DNA of 64,000 nt from Paracoccus aestuariivivens (GTDB lineage Bacteria > Pseudomonadota > Alphaproteobacteria > Rhodobacterales > Rhodobacteraceae): NCBI RefSeq assembly GCF_009711225.1, contig NZ_WMIE01000002.1, positions 310,001 to 374,000 of the forward strand, given 5' to 3'. This document shows positions 22,244 to 31,961 of this stretch, in pieces; position 1 is the first letter of the stretch, and the number at the start of each line of letters is the position of its first letter. A program made the position numbers and the translations under genes. Under the pieces are notes generated by a model. The model did no database searches. It was given only the letters and a program-made list of their open reading frames with translations, and was not told the origin of the DNA.

Positions 22244-23407
22244 TTACAGGTAGGGTTCCAGAAAATCCTTGGGGATCATCAGGTTGTGACGCCCCAGGTT
22301 TTTGACGTCACGCTCGCCGCAAAGCGCCATCGAGATATCCAGCTCCTTGCGGATCACTTCCAGCGCCTTGGTGACGCCCGCTTCGCCCATCGCGCCAAGA
22401 CCGTAGATAAAGGCCCGACCGATATATGTCGCGTGGGCACCCATCGCGAGCGCCTTGAGGACGTCCTGACCCGAGCGGATGCCGCTATCCAGATGGATTT
22501 CGATCTTGTCGCCGACGGCCTCGACAATGTCCGGCAGCATCCGGATCGAGCTTGCCGCGCCATCAAGCTGTCGTCCGCCGTGGTTGCTGACGACGATGGC
22601 GTCTGCTCCGAAATCGGCGGCGATGCGGGCGTCCTCGGGATCGTTGATGCCTTTCAGGATCAGCTTGCCGCCCCAAAGCTCGCGTATGCGGGCGATCTTG
22701 CCCCAATCAAGCTGCGGATCGAACTGCTCGGCGGTCCAGCTCATCAGCGAGGACGTGTCGCCGACGCCTTTCGCATGGCCGACGATGTTGCCGAAGAAAC
22801 GCCGCTTGGTTTGCAGCATTTCAAGACCCCAGCGCCATTTGGTCGCTAGATCCATCATCACCGGTAGGGTTAGCTTGGGCGGAGCGGACAGGCCGTTTTT
22901 TAGATCCTTGTGGCGCTGCCCCAGAATTTGCAGATCCAGCGTCAGCACCAGCGCCGAGCAGTTGGCCCGCTTGGCCCGCTCGATGATCGCCTCAAGGAAT
23001 TCCTGATCCCGCATGACGTAAAGCTGGAACCAGAAAGGATGTTGCGTCGCCTCGGCCACGTCCTCGATCGAGCAGATCGACATGGTCGAAAGCGTAAAGG
23101 GCACGCCGAATTTCTTGGCAGCTTGCGCAGCCTTGATTTCGCCATCGGCTGATTGCATGCCGGTCAGACCGACCGGGGCAAGCCCGACTGGCATGGCGAC
23201 CTTTTGCCCGATCATCGTGCTATCGGTGGTGCGGCCCGTCATGTCGACCGCAACCTTCTGGCGCAGTTTGATCTTGGCAAAGTCCGTGGTGTTTTCGCGG
23301 AAGGTGCTCTCGGTATAGCTGCCGCTTTCGGCATAATCGTAGAACATCTTCGGCACCCGACGACGATAGATCGTCTTGAGATCGTCGATACAGGTGATCA
23401 CGGGCAT
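22244..23407 (-). CDS. lldD: FMN-dependent L-lactate dehydrogenase LldD
   Basis: A 387-residue alpha-hydroxy-acid dehydrogenase that oxidises L-lactate to pyruvate and passes electrons to the respiratory chain. Family signatures: FDYAESGSYTE-like start, LAPVGLTGM, FQLYVMRD, and the catalytic motif SNHGGRQLDG with the proton-abstracting His. Related enzymes (glycolate or mandelate oxidase) share the fold, but the length and MPVITCIDDLK N terminus fit LldD. AGGAG lies 8 bp before the ATG. It is the second gene after a small lipoprotein (11 bp gap), and the unit faces a TetR regulator. Confidence 0.93.
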   Translation of the reverse strand: MPVITCIDDLKTIYRRRVPKMFYDYAESGSYTESTFRENTTDFAKIKLRQKVAVDMTGRTTDSTMIGQKVAMPVGLAPVGLTGMQSADGEIKAAQAAKKFGVPFTLSTMSICSIEDVAEATQHPFWFQLYVMRDQEFLEAIIERAKRANCSALVLTLDLQILGQRHKDLKNGLSAPPKLTLPVMMDLATKWRWGLEMLQTKRRFFGNIVGHAKGVGDTSSLMSWTAEQFDPQLDWGKIARIRELWGGKLILKGINDPEDARIAADFGADAIVVSNHGGRQLDGAASSIRMLPDIVEAVGDKIEIHLDSGIRSGQDVLKALAMGAHATYIGRAFIYGLGAMGEAGVTKALEVIRKELDISMALCGERDVKNLGRHNLMIPKDFLEPYL

Positions 23408-23418
23408 TGGCCTTACTC

Positions 23419-23775
23419 CTATTGGTCGATGTCTTGTGGCATGTCGGGGTCATCGCAGGGCGCGCCCTTGGGGCAGGCATCCAGCGAGGCATTGCTCAGT
23501 TCATTGGCTCGCGCCCGCAAGGCGTCGGCCCGATCTGCCAGATCTGGATCATGCGCTACGGGTCCTGCGGCTCTGGCTGTCAGGCCGGCCGCGCGGCCGC
23601 GTAGGGCATCGGTTGTGGCGGTGGGATCTTTGGCCGCATCTGCGGCATGGGCGGGCAAAGCAGGCTCGGCCAGAATCTGGTTGGTCGGAAGCAGGGCAGG
23701 ATAGTCCCCGATGCGGTCGTCGCAGCCTGTCAGTGCCAGCAGTGCCAGCACCCAACCGATCTGTCTCGCCGTCAT
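23419..23775 (-). CDS. Small putative lipoprotein preceding lldD
   Basis: A 118-residue protein with a signal peptide and lipobox LALTGC; the modified Cys would be about residue 17. The mature part is rich in Ala, Asp and Pro, with an Ala/Arg/Asp-rich predicted helix (ADRADALRARANELS) near the C terminus and two further Cys. GGGGGAG precedes ATG 23775. It is likely cotranscribed with lldD. I do not recognise the family. Confidence 0.7.
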   Translation of the reverse strand: MTARQIGWVLALLALTGCDDRIGDYPALLPTNQILAEPALPAHAADAAKDPTATTDALRGRAAGLTARAAGPVAHDPDLADRADALRARANELSNASLDACPKGAPCDDPDMPQDIDQ

Positions 23776-23806
23776 GTTCTCCCCCGTCCGGTTGGGTGTC
23801 ACAATA

Positions 23807-23821
23807 GTCGCGCGTTGCGAC
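23807..23821. promoter_or_regulatory. Candidate TetR operator (inverted repeat)
   Basis: GTCGC and GCGAC, 5 bp apart, form a perfect inverted repeat in the 98-bp region between the divergent lipoprotein-lldD unit and the TetR gene. A 15-bp palindromic site in this place fits a TetR-family dimer. Unproven. Confidence 0.4.
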
Positions 23822-23873
23822 CGGATACAAGATGCGGTCTTTTCCTGCCATTGCCCGCACCATAGAACATGGC

Positions 23874-24458
23874 ATGGCCCGAACACATGGTTCCAAAGCA
23901 GAAATTACCGGCCCGCTGGTTCGCGAATCGGCGTTACGGCTTTTCGCGCGCCACGGCTATGATGCCGTCTCGATGCGCCAGATCGCGGCCGATGTCGGTG
24001 TGCAGGTCGGTACGCTTTACGCCTATACGGCCGACAAGCAAGCATTGCTGGCCGATTTGCTGCGCGGCCATATGGAGGAATTGCTGGCCGAATGGTCCGA
24101 TGATCCGGCGCTTCCCGCACTTGATCGTTTGAAATCTTTCCTGCGCTTCCACATCCAGACCAGCCTGAAGCGCCCCGAGGCGGTGTTCCTGTCCTATATG
24201 GAACTGCGCAGCCTTGCCCCCGAGAATCGCCGCGCCATCGCAGCATTGCGGCGTGAATACGAGGATGCGCTGGAAGCGATTCTCGCCTCGGGCGAGGCCG
24301 AGGGCACGATGAAACTGCCCGACCGCAGACTGGCGACGATGGCGCTGATCTCGATGCTGACCGGTGTCACCAATTGGTACCGCGAGGACGGGCGTCTGGA
24401 CCAGGAACGTGTCGTCGCAATCTATTGGGATCTGGTTCGCGGCGCGGTCGGGGCCTGA
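23874..24458 (+). CDS. TetR/AcrR family transcriptional regulator
   Basis: A 194-residue regulator with a TetR-type helix-turn-helix: ALRLFARHGYDAVSMRQIAADVGVQVGTLYAYTADKQALL, here summarised from residues about 17-55. The C-terminal ligand domain is all-helical and resembles the TetR_C group with SYMELRSLAPENR. ATG 23874 gives a compact N terminus; an ATG 14 codons upstream is possible, and neither has a good ribosome site. Divergent from the lipoprotein-lldD unit, which it may repress together with itself. Confidence 0.88.
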   Translation: MARTHGSKAEITGPLVRESALRLFARHGYDAVSMRQIAADVGVQVGTLYAYTADKQALLADLLRGHMEELLAEWSDDPALPALDRLKSFLRFHIQTSLKRPEAVFLSYMELRSLAPENRRAIAALRREYEDALEAILASGEAEGTMKLPDRRLATMALISMLTGVTNWYREDGRLDQERVVAIYWDLVRGAVGA

Positions 24459-24500
24459 TTTCCCTTTTCAAGTCCGGTGCGCGAGCGGATATAAGAGGGC

Positions 24501-26426
24501 ATGAGTCTTCCGCCCCAGTTCCTTGATGAAATCCGTGCCCGCATTCCCCTTTCACGCGTGATCGGGCGCAAGGTCGTCTGGGACCTGCGCCGTTCGAATC
24601 AGGCCAAGGGGGATTGGTGGTCGCCTTGTCCGTTCCACGGCGAGAAAACCGCGTCTTTCCATGTCGATGACCAGAAGGGGTTTTATTACTGCTTCGGTTG
24701 CCATGCCAAAGGGGATGCGCTGACCTTCCTGCGCGAAGCCGAAGGGATGAGCTTCATCGAGGCGGTGCAGCTTCTGGCATCAGAAGCCGGTCTGCAAATG
24801 CCCGAGCGCGATCCGCGGCAGGTCGAACGCGCTGATCGTCGCACCGAACTGGTCGAGGTCATGGAGCAAGCCGTCCGCTGGTACCGGATGCAGCTTGGCA
24901 TGGGGCTTGCCTCGGAGGCGCGGGCCTATCTGGCGCGGCGCGGGCTGGACGATGCGGCCTGCGAGCAGTTCGGTATCGGCTACGCCCCCGATCAGCGTCA
25001 GGGCCTGTTCAACGCGCTGCGATCAAAGGGTATTTCCGACGCGCTGATCATCGACGCGGGGCTGGCGGCGAAACCTGACGACGGTGGCGCGCCCTTTGAC
25101 CGATTCCGTGGCCGGATCATGTTCCCGATCCGCGACGGTCGCGGGCGTTGCATCGCCTTCGGTGGCCGTTCGATGGACCCGAATGCGCGGGCCAAGTACC
25201 TGAACTCACCGGAAACTGTTCTGTTCGACAAGGGCAGGAACCTCTACAACGTTGGTCCGGCGCGTGCGGCGGTCGCCAAGGGCAAGCCGTTGATCGTCGC
25301 CGAAGGCTATATGGATGTGATCGCGCTGGTTCGCGCCGGTTTCGATGGCGCGGTCGCCCCTCTGGGAACCGCGATCACCGAGGATCAGTTGCGCCTGATG
25401 TGGCGGATCTCGCCCGAGCCGGTGATATCTCTGGACGGCGATACCGCAGGCCTGCGCGCGGCGATCCGGTTGATCGACCTCGCGCTGCCGATGACCGCAC
25501 CGGGGCAGGCGTTGCGATTCGCATTTCTACCGCAGGGGCAGGACCCCGACGATCTGATTCGGACCCGTGGGGCGGGCGCGATGTCCACGGTGCTGGATGA
25601 TGCCAAGCCATTGGTCGATCTGCTGTGGCGGCGCGAGACGGATGGCAAGGTTTTCGACAGTCCCGAACGCAAGGCTGCGCTGGACAAGGCGCTGGGGGAC
25701 GCAATCGGGAAAATCCCCGACAAGGACACCCGCGACCATTACTTTTCGGCACTCAAGCAGATGAAATGGGAGCTGTTCGGCCAGCGTCGCCGCGAGCCCC
25801 AGACCGCGCGGCCACGCCAGACCTGGCAACCCAAAGGCATGCGCGGAGAGGTGCTGCCGGTCGCGCCGGTCGCATCGACGCGGGCTTCGTGGCTATCCTC
25901 GCCCGATGCGGATGATCGCACCGCCGAAATGATGATCGAGGCAATGATCCTTGCGATCTGCGCTACCCATCCGGAACTGATCGAGCCGGTCGAACCGCGG
26001 CTGGAACGGTTGGAGCCAGCGGATCCCGAGCGGGCGGCCTTGGTCCATGATTTGCTGGCCGGAAGCCAGTCGCAGGCGGGGCAGCGCGCCCTTGAAAGCA
26101 TCATGGCAGAGCCCCATGTCAGGACCGCTCCGGCCATTCTGCGCCCCAGTCCGGACGATTCGGCAGGAGGGATTCTGGCCAATGCTCTGGACCGGATCGA
26201 GGCCCGCCGTGCGGCCCGCGATGAAATCGCCCGCGCCGAAGCCGAGATCGAGGGTCTTGCCGATGAGGGGCTGACCTGGCGGGTGGCGCAATCCGCCCGT
26301 GCCCGTCAGCAGGCCGACCATCCCTCGCTTGCCGATCTGTCCGATTTGGGCGAGGACCGCGCAGCGCTTTCGGCGCAGTTGAAAGCCGCGCTCGAGAACG
26401 AAATATGGCGCAAACCGCGCCGATGA
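24501..26426 (+). CDS. dnaG: DNA primase DnaG
   Basis: A 641-residue primase that lays down RNA primers for replication. It has the CHC2 zinc finger ([11 protein letters not shown] to [11 protein letters not shown], residues about 42-70), the catalytic core with toprim motifs [12 protein letters not shown] and SLDGDTAG, and a C-terminal helical domain that would contact the DnaB helicase. Followed 151 bp later by rpoD, the macromolecular-synthesis order kept in many bacteria. Confidence 0.97.
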   Translation: MSLPPQFLDEIRARIPLSRVIGRKVVWDLRRSNQAKGDWWSPCPFHGEKTASFHVDDQKGFYYCFGCHAKGDALTFLREAEGMSFIEAVQLLASEAGLQMPERDPRQVERADRRTELVEVMEQAVRWYRMQLGMGLASEARAYLARRGLDDAACEQFGIGYAPDQRQGLFNALRSKGISDALIIDAGLAAKPDDGGAPFDRFRGRIMFPIRDGRGRCIAFGGRSMDPNARAKYLNSPETVLFDKGRNLYNVGPARAAVAKGKPLIVAEGYMDVIALVRAGFDGAVAPLGTAITEDQLRLMWRISPEPVISLDGDTAGLRAAIRLIDLALPMTAPGQALRFAFLPQGQDPDDLIRTRGAGAMSTVLDDAKPLVDLLWRRETDGKVFDSPERKAALDKALGDAIGKIPDKDTRDHYFSALKQMKWELFGQRRREPQTARPRQTWQPKGMRGEVLPVAPVASTRASWLSSPDADDRTAEMMIEAMILAICATHPELIEPVEPRLERLEPADPERAALVHDLLAGSQSQAGQRALESIMAEPHVRTAPAILRPSPDDSAGGILANALDRIEARRAARDEIARAEAEIEGLADEGLTWRVAQSARARQQADHPSLADLSDLGEDRAALSAQLKAALENEIWRKPRR

Positions 26427-26444
26427 CACTGTGCGCCGCCGTGC

Positions 26445-26558
26445 GAATCGGCAGCGCCGAATCACCAGGGTCTTTCACCATGGGGCGGGCTTTGATTCTG
26501 TCCGCGACTTGGTTAGAAACGGCCGATACGCCGATCCCGATTCGCTGATTCGCGAATC
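26445..26558. promoter_or_regulatory. Cluster of six GANTC sites and a 14-bp palindrome before rpoD
   Basis: GANTC, the CcrM methylation site in alphaproteobacteria, occurs at 26445, 26459, 26494, 26539, 26547 and 26554 within 114 bp. The last two form the perfect palindrome TGATTCGCGAATCA (26546-26559), ending 19 bp before the rpoD ATG. CGAATCACC occurs twice. This density is far above expectation for G+C-rich DNA and suggests methylation-dependent (CcrM/GcrA-type) control of rpoD. Confidence 0.5.
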
Positions 26559-26577
26559 ACCGCTTAAGGGAGCCAGC

Positions 26578-28569
26578 ATGGCAGCCAATGACGACGACCA
26601 GAAGCCCGACACCAAGGACGACGATCACTCGCTGGATATGAGTCAGGCTGGGGTGAAACGCATGATCGCCGAAGGGCGTGAGCGCGGTTACATCACCTAT
26701 GATCAGCTGAACGCTGTCATGCCACCGGAACAGGTCAGTTCCGACCAGATCGAAGACGTGATGTCGATGCTGTCCGAAATGGACATCCGCGTCGTCGAAT
26801 CGGATGAAGAAACCGACGAGAACGATTCGGCCGGCCAATTGGCCACGACCGGCTCGGGCTCGCGCGAAGTCGCCATCGCCACCACCGAAACCGAGAAGCT
26901 GGACCGCACCGACGATCCCGTCCGCATGTATCTGCGCGAGATGGGCTCGGTCGAACTGCTCTCGCGCGAGGGCGAGATCGCCATCGCCAAGCGGATCGAG
27001 GCTGGTCGCAACACGATGATCGCGGGTCTTTGCGAAAGCCCGCTGACCTTCAAAGCCATCACCATGTGGCGTCAGGAACTTCTGGACGAAGACATCCTGC
27101 TGCGCGACGTGATCGACCTTGAAACCACCTTCGGCCGTTCGATGGACGAGGAAGGCGAAGAAGACGTCGTTCTCCCCGAGGCCGATGCGACTCCGCGTGC
27201 TGCCGGCAACGGCGCTGCCCGCGACGAGCAGGAATACGACGCCGACGGCAACCCGATGCGCCGCGCCGATGACGAGGAAGAGGACGAGGACGGCCAGAAC
27301 CTGTCGCTTTCGGCGATGGAAGCCTCGCTGAAGCCGAAAGTCCTCGAAACGCTCGAAGCGATTGCGAACGGTTACGAAGAATTGGCGCATATGCAGGACA
27401 ACCGCATGTCCGCCACGCTGAACGAGGATGGCACGTTCTCGGCGGCACAAGAGATCGCCTATCAACACCTGCGCTCGCGTATCGTCGGGCTGGTGAACGA
27501 GCTTCACCTGCACAACAACCGGATCGAGGCTCTGGTCGACCAGATCTACGGCATCAACCGTCGCATCGTGACCATCGACTCGGGCATGGTGAAACTGGCC
27601 GACGCGGCCCGCATCAACCGTCGCGAGTTCATCGACGCCTATCGCGGTGCCGAGTTGGACCCGACCTGGATCGACCGGATGGAGGCCAATAAAGGCCGTG
27701 GCTGGCAGGTTCTGTTCGAGAAATCCCGCACGCAGGTCGAAAACCTGCGCGGCGATATGGCCATGGTCGGCCAGCACGTCGGCGTGGATATCGAAGAATT
27801 CCGCCGCATCGTGAACCAGGTCCAGCGCGGCGAGAAAGAGGCCCGTCAGGCCAAGAAGGAAATGGTCGAGGCCAACCTGCGTCTGGTGATCTCGATTGCT
27901 AAAAAGTACACGAACCGTGGTCTGCAATTCCTTGATCTTATTCAGGAAGGCAATATCGGTCTGATGAAGGCCGTGGACAAGTTCGAGTATCGCCGCGGCT
28001 ACAAGTTCTCGACCTATGCGACCTGGTGGATCCGTCAGGCGATCACGCGCTCGATCGCGGATCAGGCCCGCACGATCCGTATCCCGGTCCATATGATCGA
28101 GACGATCAACAAGCTGGTCCGCACCGGTCGCCAGATGCTGCACGAAATCGGCCGCGAGCCGACCCCGGAAGAACTGGCAGAAAAGCTGCAGATGCCGCTG
28201 GAGAAGGTTCGCAAGGTGATGAAAATCGCCAAGGAGCCAATCTCGCTCGAAACCCCGATCGGGGACGAGGAAGACAGCCAGCTCGGCGATTTCATCGAGG
28301 ACAAGAACGCGGTCCTGCCGCTGGATTCCGCCATTCAGGAAAACCTGAAGGAAACCACGACCCGCGTTCTGGCCAGCCTCACCCCTCGCGAGGAGCGGGT
28401 TCTGCGGATGCGTTTCGGCATCGGCATGAACACCGACCACACGCTGGAAGAGGTCGGGCAGCAGTTCTCGGTGACCCGCGAACGGATTCGCCAGATCGAA
28501 GCCAAGGCGCTGCGCAAGCTCAAGCACCCTTCCCGTTCGCGTAAATTGCGGTCGTTCTTGGATCAATAA
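26578..28569 (+). CDS. rpoD: RNA polymerase primary sigma factor RpoD (sigma-70)
   Basis: A 663-residue housekeeping sigma factor. Region 1.1 at the N terminus ([21 protein letters not shown]), region 1.2 ([22 protein letters not shown]), a long acidic non-conserved region (near residues 185-245) and sigma regions 2-4, with [18 protein letters not shown] (2.3-2.4) and the -35-binding HTH ending [21 protein letters not shown] precedes ATG 26578, which matches alphaproteobacterial RpoD. A BLUF gene starts 1 bp after its stop. Confidence 0.97.
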   Translation: MAANDDDQKPDTKDDDHSLDMSQAGVKRMIAEGRERGYITYDQLNAVMPPEQVSSDQIEDVMSMLSEMDIRVVESDEETDENDSAGQLATTGSGSREVAIATTETEKLDRTDDPVRMYLREMGSVELLSREGEIAIAKRIEAGRNTMIAGLCESPLTFKAITMWRQELLDEDILLRDVIDLETTFGRSMDEEGEEDVVLPEADATPRAAGNGAARDEQEYDADGNPMRRADDEEEDEDGQNLSLSAMEASLKPKVLETLEAIANGYEELAHMQDNRMSATLNEDGTFSAAQEIAYQHLRSRIVGLVNELHLHNNRIEALVDQIYGINRRIVTIDSGMVKLADAARINRREFIDAYRGAELDPTWIDRMEANKGRGWQVLFEKSRTQVENLRGDMAMVGQHVGVDIEEFRRIVNQVQRGEKEARQAKKEMVEANLRLVISIAKKYTNRGLQFLDLIQEGNIGLMKAVDKFEYRRGYKFSTYATWWIRQAITRSIADQARTIRIPVHMIETINKLVRTGRQMLHEIGREPTPEELAEKLQMPLEKVRKVMKIAKEPISLETPIGDEEDSQLGDFIEDKNAVLPLDSAIQENLKETTTRVLASLTPREERVLRMRFGIGMNTDHTLEEVGQQFSVTRERIRQIEAKALRKLKHPSRSRKLRSFLDQ

Positions 28570-28570
28570 T

Positions 28571-28984
28571 TTGGAGACCGCGTTCTTCCTTTATCGAAGC
28601 CGGACAGAGTTGACCGCAAGATCAACGCAATGTGCGGATATTCTACATGAGGCCAGAACGCGGAATCTCGAACTGGGTTTAACCGGCTATCTGCATCTTG
28701 AGGATGGCCGGTTCTACCAATGGCTCGAGGGACCAGCGCTTCCCTTGGACGATGTCGGGCAGATGATTGTCCGCGACCAGCGCCACCGCGATGTCGAATT
28801 TCTGTGGCGTGGCAACCAGACCGAACGGCGGTTCCCGAATTGGCAAATGGGCTTCGGGACTTCGAGCGCAGGTACGTTGTTCGATTATGTGGCCGATCAA
28901 GGTATTCAGGTCAGCGATCTGAAACTGTTCGCCACCGGCCTTCTGCAGTTCATGCAATTTCGTTTTCGCGAAAAATCCGGCTAG
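28571..28984 (+). CDS. BLUF-domain blue-light sensor (stand-alone, FAD-binding)
   Basis: A 137-residue single-domain BLUF protein. The residues of the photocycle are all present: Y8 (FFLYRS), N32 and the GLTGYL strand, Q50 in FYQWLEG, and W91/M93 in FPNWQMGF. So it should bind FAD and show the BLUF red shift. About 35 C-terminal residues form a helical cap; there is no output domain, so it probably signals by protein contact. It must start at TTG 28571, one base after the rpoD stop, since the first beta strand begins at residue 2; no good ribosome site is seen, suggesting coupling to rpoD translation. Confidence 0.88.
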   Translation: METAFFLYRSRTELTARSTQCADILHEARTRNLELGLTGYLHLEDGRFYQWLEGPALPLDDVGQMIVRDQRHRDVEFLWRGNQTERRFPNWQMGFGTSSAGTLFDYVADQGIQVSDLKLFATGLLQFMQFRFREKSG

Positions 28985-29121
28985 AGACCGGAACAGGTCG
29001 GGCGTCGGCCAGTATCGGGCCCATGCCTGCCGGAACCCTTGATTTCACGGGGTAAAAAGTGAACACTCGTTCCAAAGGCATAAAAACGGCCGGTCTGGGC
29101 CGGCCCTGAAGGGTGCGAGCA

Positions 29122-30570
29122 GTGGGGCAAAATATTCCTGCATGGCTTGAGGATAGTGGAAATCTTCAGGTCTTGTTGATTGTCTTGGTCGGGTTGGTCG
29201 GCGCGCTGTGGCGGTCGGTCCGCCGCTCCCGCGAGAATGTCCGCCTGCTGTCGGCGCGGTTCCAGGCCGCCGAAACGGATCTGCGCCATCGTCTCGATCA
29301 GGAAAGCATAGCCCTACGCGAACAACTTCTGTCCTTGAGCCGCAGCGAGACACGGACCGAGAGCCTGTCGGAGCGACTGCAGGAACTGATCGAAGAACGC
29401 GATGAACTGACCGACGCACTGCACCGCGAGCGCGGCAACCTGTCAAATTTGCAGCGCGAATTGGCCGAGGCCCGTCTTGCTGCCGACAAGGACCGCGAAT
29501 CGGCCGAGCGTGACATCCAGACCCTGCGCGAACTGCGCGAGGAAATGACCGGTCAATTCCGCTTGATGGCCAATGAAAGTCTGCGCAGTCAGGGGGCCGA
29601 GATGCAGAAGTCTCATGGCGACCAGTTGAACGCCTTGCTGACCCCGTTCAAAGAGCAGGTGAACCGTTTCCAGACCGAATTGCAGGCCCGCAACAAGGCG
29701 ACGGATGAGGAACGCGCCCGTCTGAAAGAGCAGATCGAATTTCTTCACAAACGCTCGGAGCAGATCTCGCACGAGGCGGTCGCATTGACCCGCGCGCTGA
29801 AAGGCGACAGCCAGAAGCGCGGCGCGTGGGGCGAGATGATTCTTGAGCGTATTCTTGAGGATTCCGGCCTGATTTCGGGGACGCATTATCTGACCCAGAC
29901 CAGTCAGCGCGATGCCGACGGCAAATTGTGGCGTCCCGATGTGATCGTGAAAATGCCTCAGAAAAAGGTGCTGGTGATCGACAGCAAGGTCTCGCTGGTG
30001 GCATATGAAGAGGCGGTGAATGCCGAAGAACCGGACCTGCGCGAAGTGGCGCTTCGTCGTCACGTCGCGTCGGTTCGCGGTCACGTCGCCCAGCTTGCCG
30101 CGAAAGGCTATCAGGCACTGGACGAAGGCTCGGTCGATTATGTCCTGATGTTCATTCCGGTCGAAGGTGCCTTTTCCGAGGCCCTGCGGGTCGATCCCGA
30201 TCTTGCCCGCTATGCGATGGAGAACCGTGTCGGGCTTGCGACTCCGACGACGCTGATGCTGACGCTTCGCACGGTCGATCACATCTGGACCGTCGAGCGC
30301 CGCGAATCGAATGCCGCGCTGATTGCCGGTCGGGCAGGGCAGCTTTACGATAAGCTGCATGGCTTCGTCGCCGCGATGGAAGAGGTTGGCACTGCGCTGG
30401 ACAAGGCGCAGAAAAGCCATGCGGTTGCGATTGATCGGCTGACGCGCGGCTCGGGCAATGTCATCCGGCAGGCCGAGATGCTGCGCGAATTGGGCGCACG
30501 GACGCAAAAGCGGATCGGGCTGGATCATGACGGCGCGACTTTGTCAGCGCCCGAAGAGGCTGCAGAATGA
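29122..30570 (+). CDS. rmuC: DNA recombination protein RmuC
   Basis: A 482-residue RmuC: an N-terminal membrane segment (NLQVLLIVLVGLVGALW), a long coiled coil (about residues 35-180) and a PD-(D/E)XK-type nuclease-like domain (KGDSQKRGAWGEMILERILEDSGL; PDVIVKMPQKKVLVIDSKVS). It limits inversions at short repeats in E. coli. GTG 29122 is chosen because AAGGG lies 8 bp before it; a GTG three codons earlier overlaps that site. It overlaps yjbQ by 4 bp. Confidence 0.92.
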   Translation: MGQNIPAWLEDSGNLQVLLIVLVGLVGALWRSVRRSRENVRLLSARFQAAETDLRHRLDQESIALREQLLSLSRSETRTESLSERLQELIEERDELTDALHRERGNLSNLQRELAEARLAADKDRESAERDIQTLRELREEMTGQFRLMANESLRSQGAEMQKSHGDQLNALLTPFKEQVNRFQTELQARNKATDEERARLKEQIEFLHKRSEQISHEAVALTRALKGDSQKRGAWGEMILERILEDSGLISGTHYLTQTSQRDADGKLWRPDVIVKMPQKKVLVIDSKVSLVAYEEAVNAEEPDLREVALRRHVASVRGHVAQLAAKGYQALDEGSVDYVLMFIPVEGAFSEALRVDPDLARYAMENRVGLATPTTLMLTLRTVDHIWTVERRESNAALIAGRAGQLYDKLHGFVAAMEEVGTALDKAQKSHAVAIDRLTRGSGNVIRQAEMLRELGARTQKRIGLDHDGATLSAPEEAAE

Positions 30571-30992
30571 CGCTGTTTCGCCTGATCGTTGCGACGCAAG
30601 GCGCTGCCTGCCACGATATCACTGACGAGATCGAGAGGTTTCTGGTCTTGAACGGGGCAACAGACGGGGTTGTCACGGTTTTCGTGCGGCACACTTCTTG
30701 TTCGCTGCTCATTCAGGAAAATGCCGATCCCGATGTGCGGCGCGACCTGCTGGACTGGCTTGACCGGATTGCACCCTCTGCTGACCATGCGTCGATGGCA
30801 TGGATCACCCACCGCTCCGAGGGGCCGGACGATATGCCCGCCCATCTCAAGGCGGCGGTGTTGCCGACCAGCCTGCAAGTTCCGGTCGAAAAGGGCCGGA
30901 TGGTGCTTGGGACTTGGCAAGGGATCTACCTTGTCGAGCATCGCCGTGCCCCACATCGGCGCGAGGTATTGGTGAAGTTTCAGGCAGACTGA
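30567..30992 (+). CDS. YjbQ/UPF0047 family protein (secondary thiamine-phosphate synthase type)
   Basis: A 141-residue protein matching UPF0047: TDEIERFLVLNGATDGVVTVFVRHTSCSLLIQENADPDVRRDL, here given as residues about 19-60, and MAWITHRSEGPDDMPAHLK with the conserved His/Glu. E. coli YjbQ rescues loss of thiamine-phosphate synthase, which gave the family its name; the native role is uncertain. It overlaps rmuC by 4 bp and is probably cotranscribed. Confidence 0.88.
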   Translation: MTLFRLIVATQGAACHDITDEIERFLVLNGATDGVVTVFVRHTSCSLLIQENADPDVRRDLLDWLDRIAPSADHASMAWITHRSEGPDDMPAHLKAAVLPTSLQVPVEKGRMVLGTWQGIYLVEHRRAPHRREVLVKFQAD

Positions 30993-31036
30993 ATAGTGTC
31001 GCAGTCAGTTGGTTCGAAGTTCCTTTCACTTGACAA

Positions 31037-31062
31037 TTTGTTATGAAAACTTGCGTAACAAA
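31037..31062. promoter_or_regulatory. Inverted repeat in the ABC-transporter promoter region
   Basis: A perfect inverted repeat TTTGTTA-N12-TAACAAA, 30 bp before the first transporter gene. A TTGACA (possible -35) lies at 31030-31035, directly in front, so a protein bound to the repeat would cover the promoter. The regulator is unknown. Confidence 0.5.
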
Positions 31063-31091
31063 CGGGCAGGGTTGCAGTTTAAGGACCGGGG

Positions 31092-31961
31092 ATGGCTTCA
31101 GGTAACCGATCACAAAGTGCTCAGGGCCTGACCCTGATCGCGCCACCGTTGGGATACGCCCTTCTGGTCATGGCAGCGCCGCTGCTGACCATTCTGGCGT
31201 ACTCGTTTCTCAAGGACGGATATCTGACCGTCATCCGCGAGTTCACGCTGGATAACTACCGCGCGGTATGGACCGACCCGATCGTGCGAACGGTCATGCT
31301 GCGCTCGCTCGGGGTGGCGGCGCTGGTGACCTTGGTGACCGTGGTGCTGGCATTTCCGGTGGCCTATTTCCTGAGCTTCGTCGTCTCGCCCTCGAAAAAG
31401 TCGATGTGGCTTTTCCTGATTACCATCCCGTTCTGGACCAGCTATCTGATCCGCGTTTTTCTGTGGAAAGTCATCCTCGGCTATAATGGCGTGGTCAATT
31501 CCGGCCTGAAAACGCTGGGCATCATCGAGCAGCCGCTGAGCTTCCTGCTGTACAATATCAATTCGATGGTAATCACGCTGGCACACGCCTATGCGCCCTT
31601 CGCCATCCTGCCGATTTTCATAGCTCTGGAAAAGATCGACCGCTCGCTGCTTGAGGCTGGCCGCGATCTGGGCGAAAGCCGTGCCATGACATTCTGGCGT
31701 GTGACGCTGCCCTTGGCGATGCCGGGCGTGGTTGCGGCGTCGCTGATCGTGTTCATCCCGACCATCGGTGATTACGTCACCCCGGCGCTGATCGGCGGAG
31801 GCAAGATCCCGATGATCGCGAACCTGATCCAGTCGCAGATGCTCGATCTTGATAACCGGCCGCTGGGTTCGGCGCTGGCGGTGACGGCGATGCTGATCGT
31901 TGCCGTGTTCAGCCTGATTTTCGTCGCCATGAACCGTCGCTTCCTGAAGGTGCGGCAATGA
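31092..31961 (+). CDS. ABC transporter permease, PotB-like (polyamine type)
   Basis: A 289-residue inner-membrane permease with six hydrophobic segments and the EAA loop LLEAGRDLGESRAMTFWRVTLPLAMPG that docks the ATPase. The pattern TSYLIRVFLWKVILGYNG is typical of PotB/PotH. Substrate class: putrescine or spermidine-like; not proven. First gene of a three-gene operon (permease, permease, ATPase) with 4-bp overlaps; no binding-protein gene is adjacent. Confidence 0.9.
   Translation: MASGNRSQSAQGLTLIAPPLGYALLVMAAPLLTILAYSFLKDGYLTVIREFTLDNYRAVWTDPIVRTVMLRSLGVAALVTLVTVVLAFPVAYFLSFVVSPSKKSMWLFLITIPFWTSYLIRVFLWKVILGYNGVVNSGLKTLGIIEQPLSFLLYNINSMVITLAHAYAPFAILPIFIALEKIDRSLLEAGRDLGESRAMTFWRVTLPLAMPGVVAASLIVFIPTIGDYVTPALIGGGKIPMIANLIQSQMLDLDNRPLGSALAVTAMLIVAVFSLIFVAMNRRFLKVRQ

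Noticed and set aside
26557..28566. A 669-codon open frame antisense to rpoD
   Set aside because: Mirror of rpoD codon usage; composition is His/Asp/Gln-rich with no domain, and rpoD is certain on the plus strand.
29088..29105. GGCCGG-N6-CCGGCC hairpin before rmuC as a terminator of the rpoD-BLUF transcript
   Set aside because: The T-run lies on the minus strand, where no gene is in position to use it; on the plus strand there is none.
30996..31091. Riboswitch or leader peptide before the polyamine-type transporter
   Set aside because: Only a protein-binding-type inverted repeat and -35-like hexamer are visible; no conserved aptamer pattern recognised.
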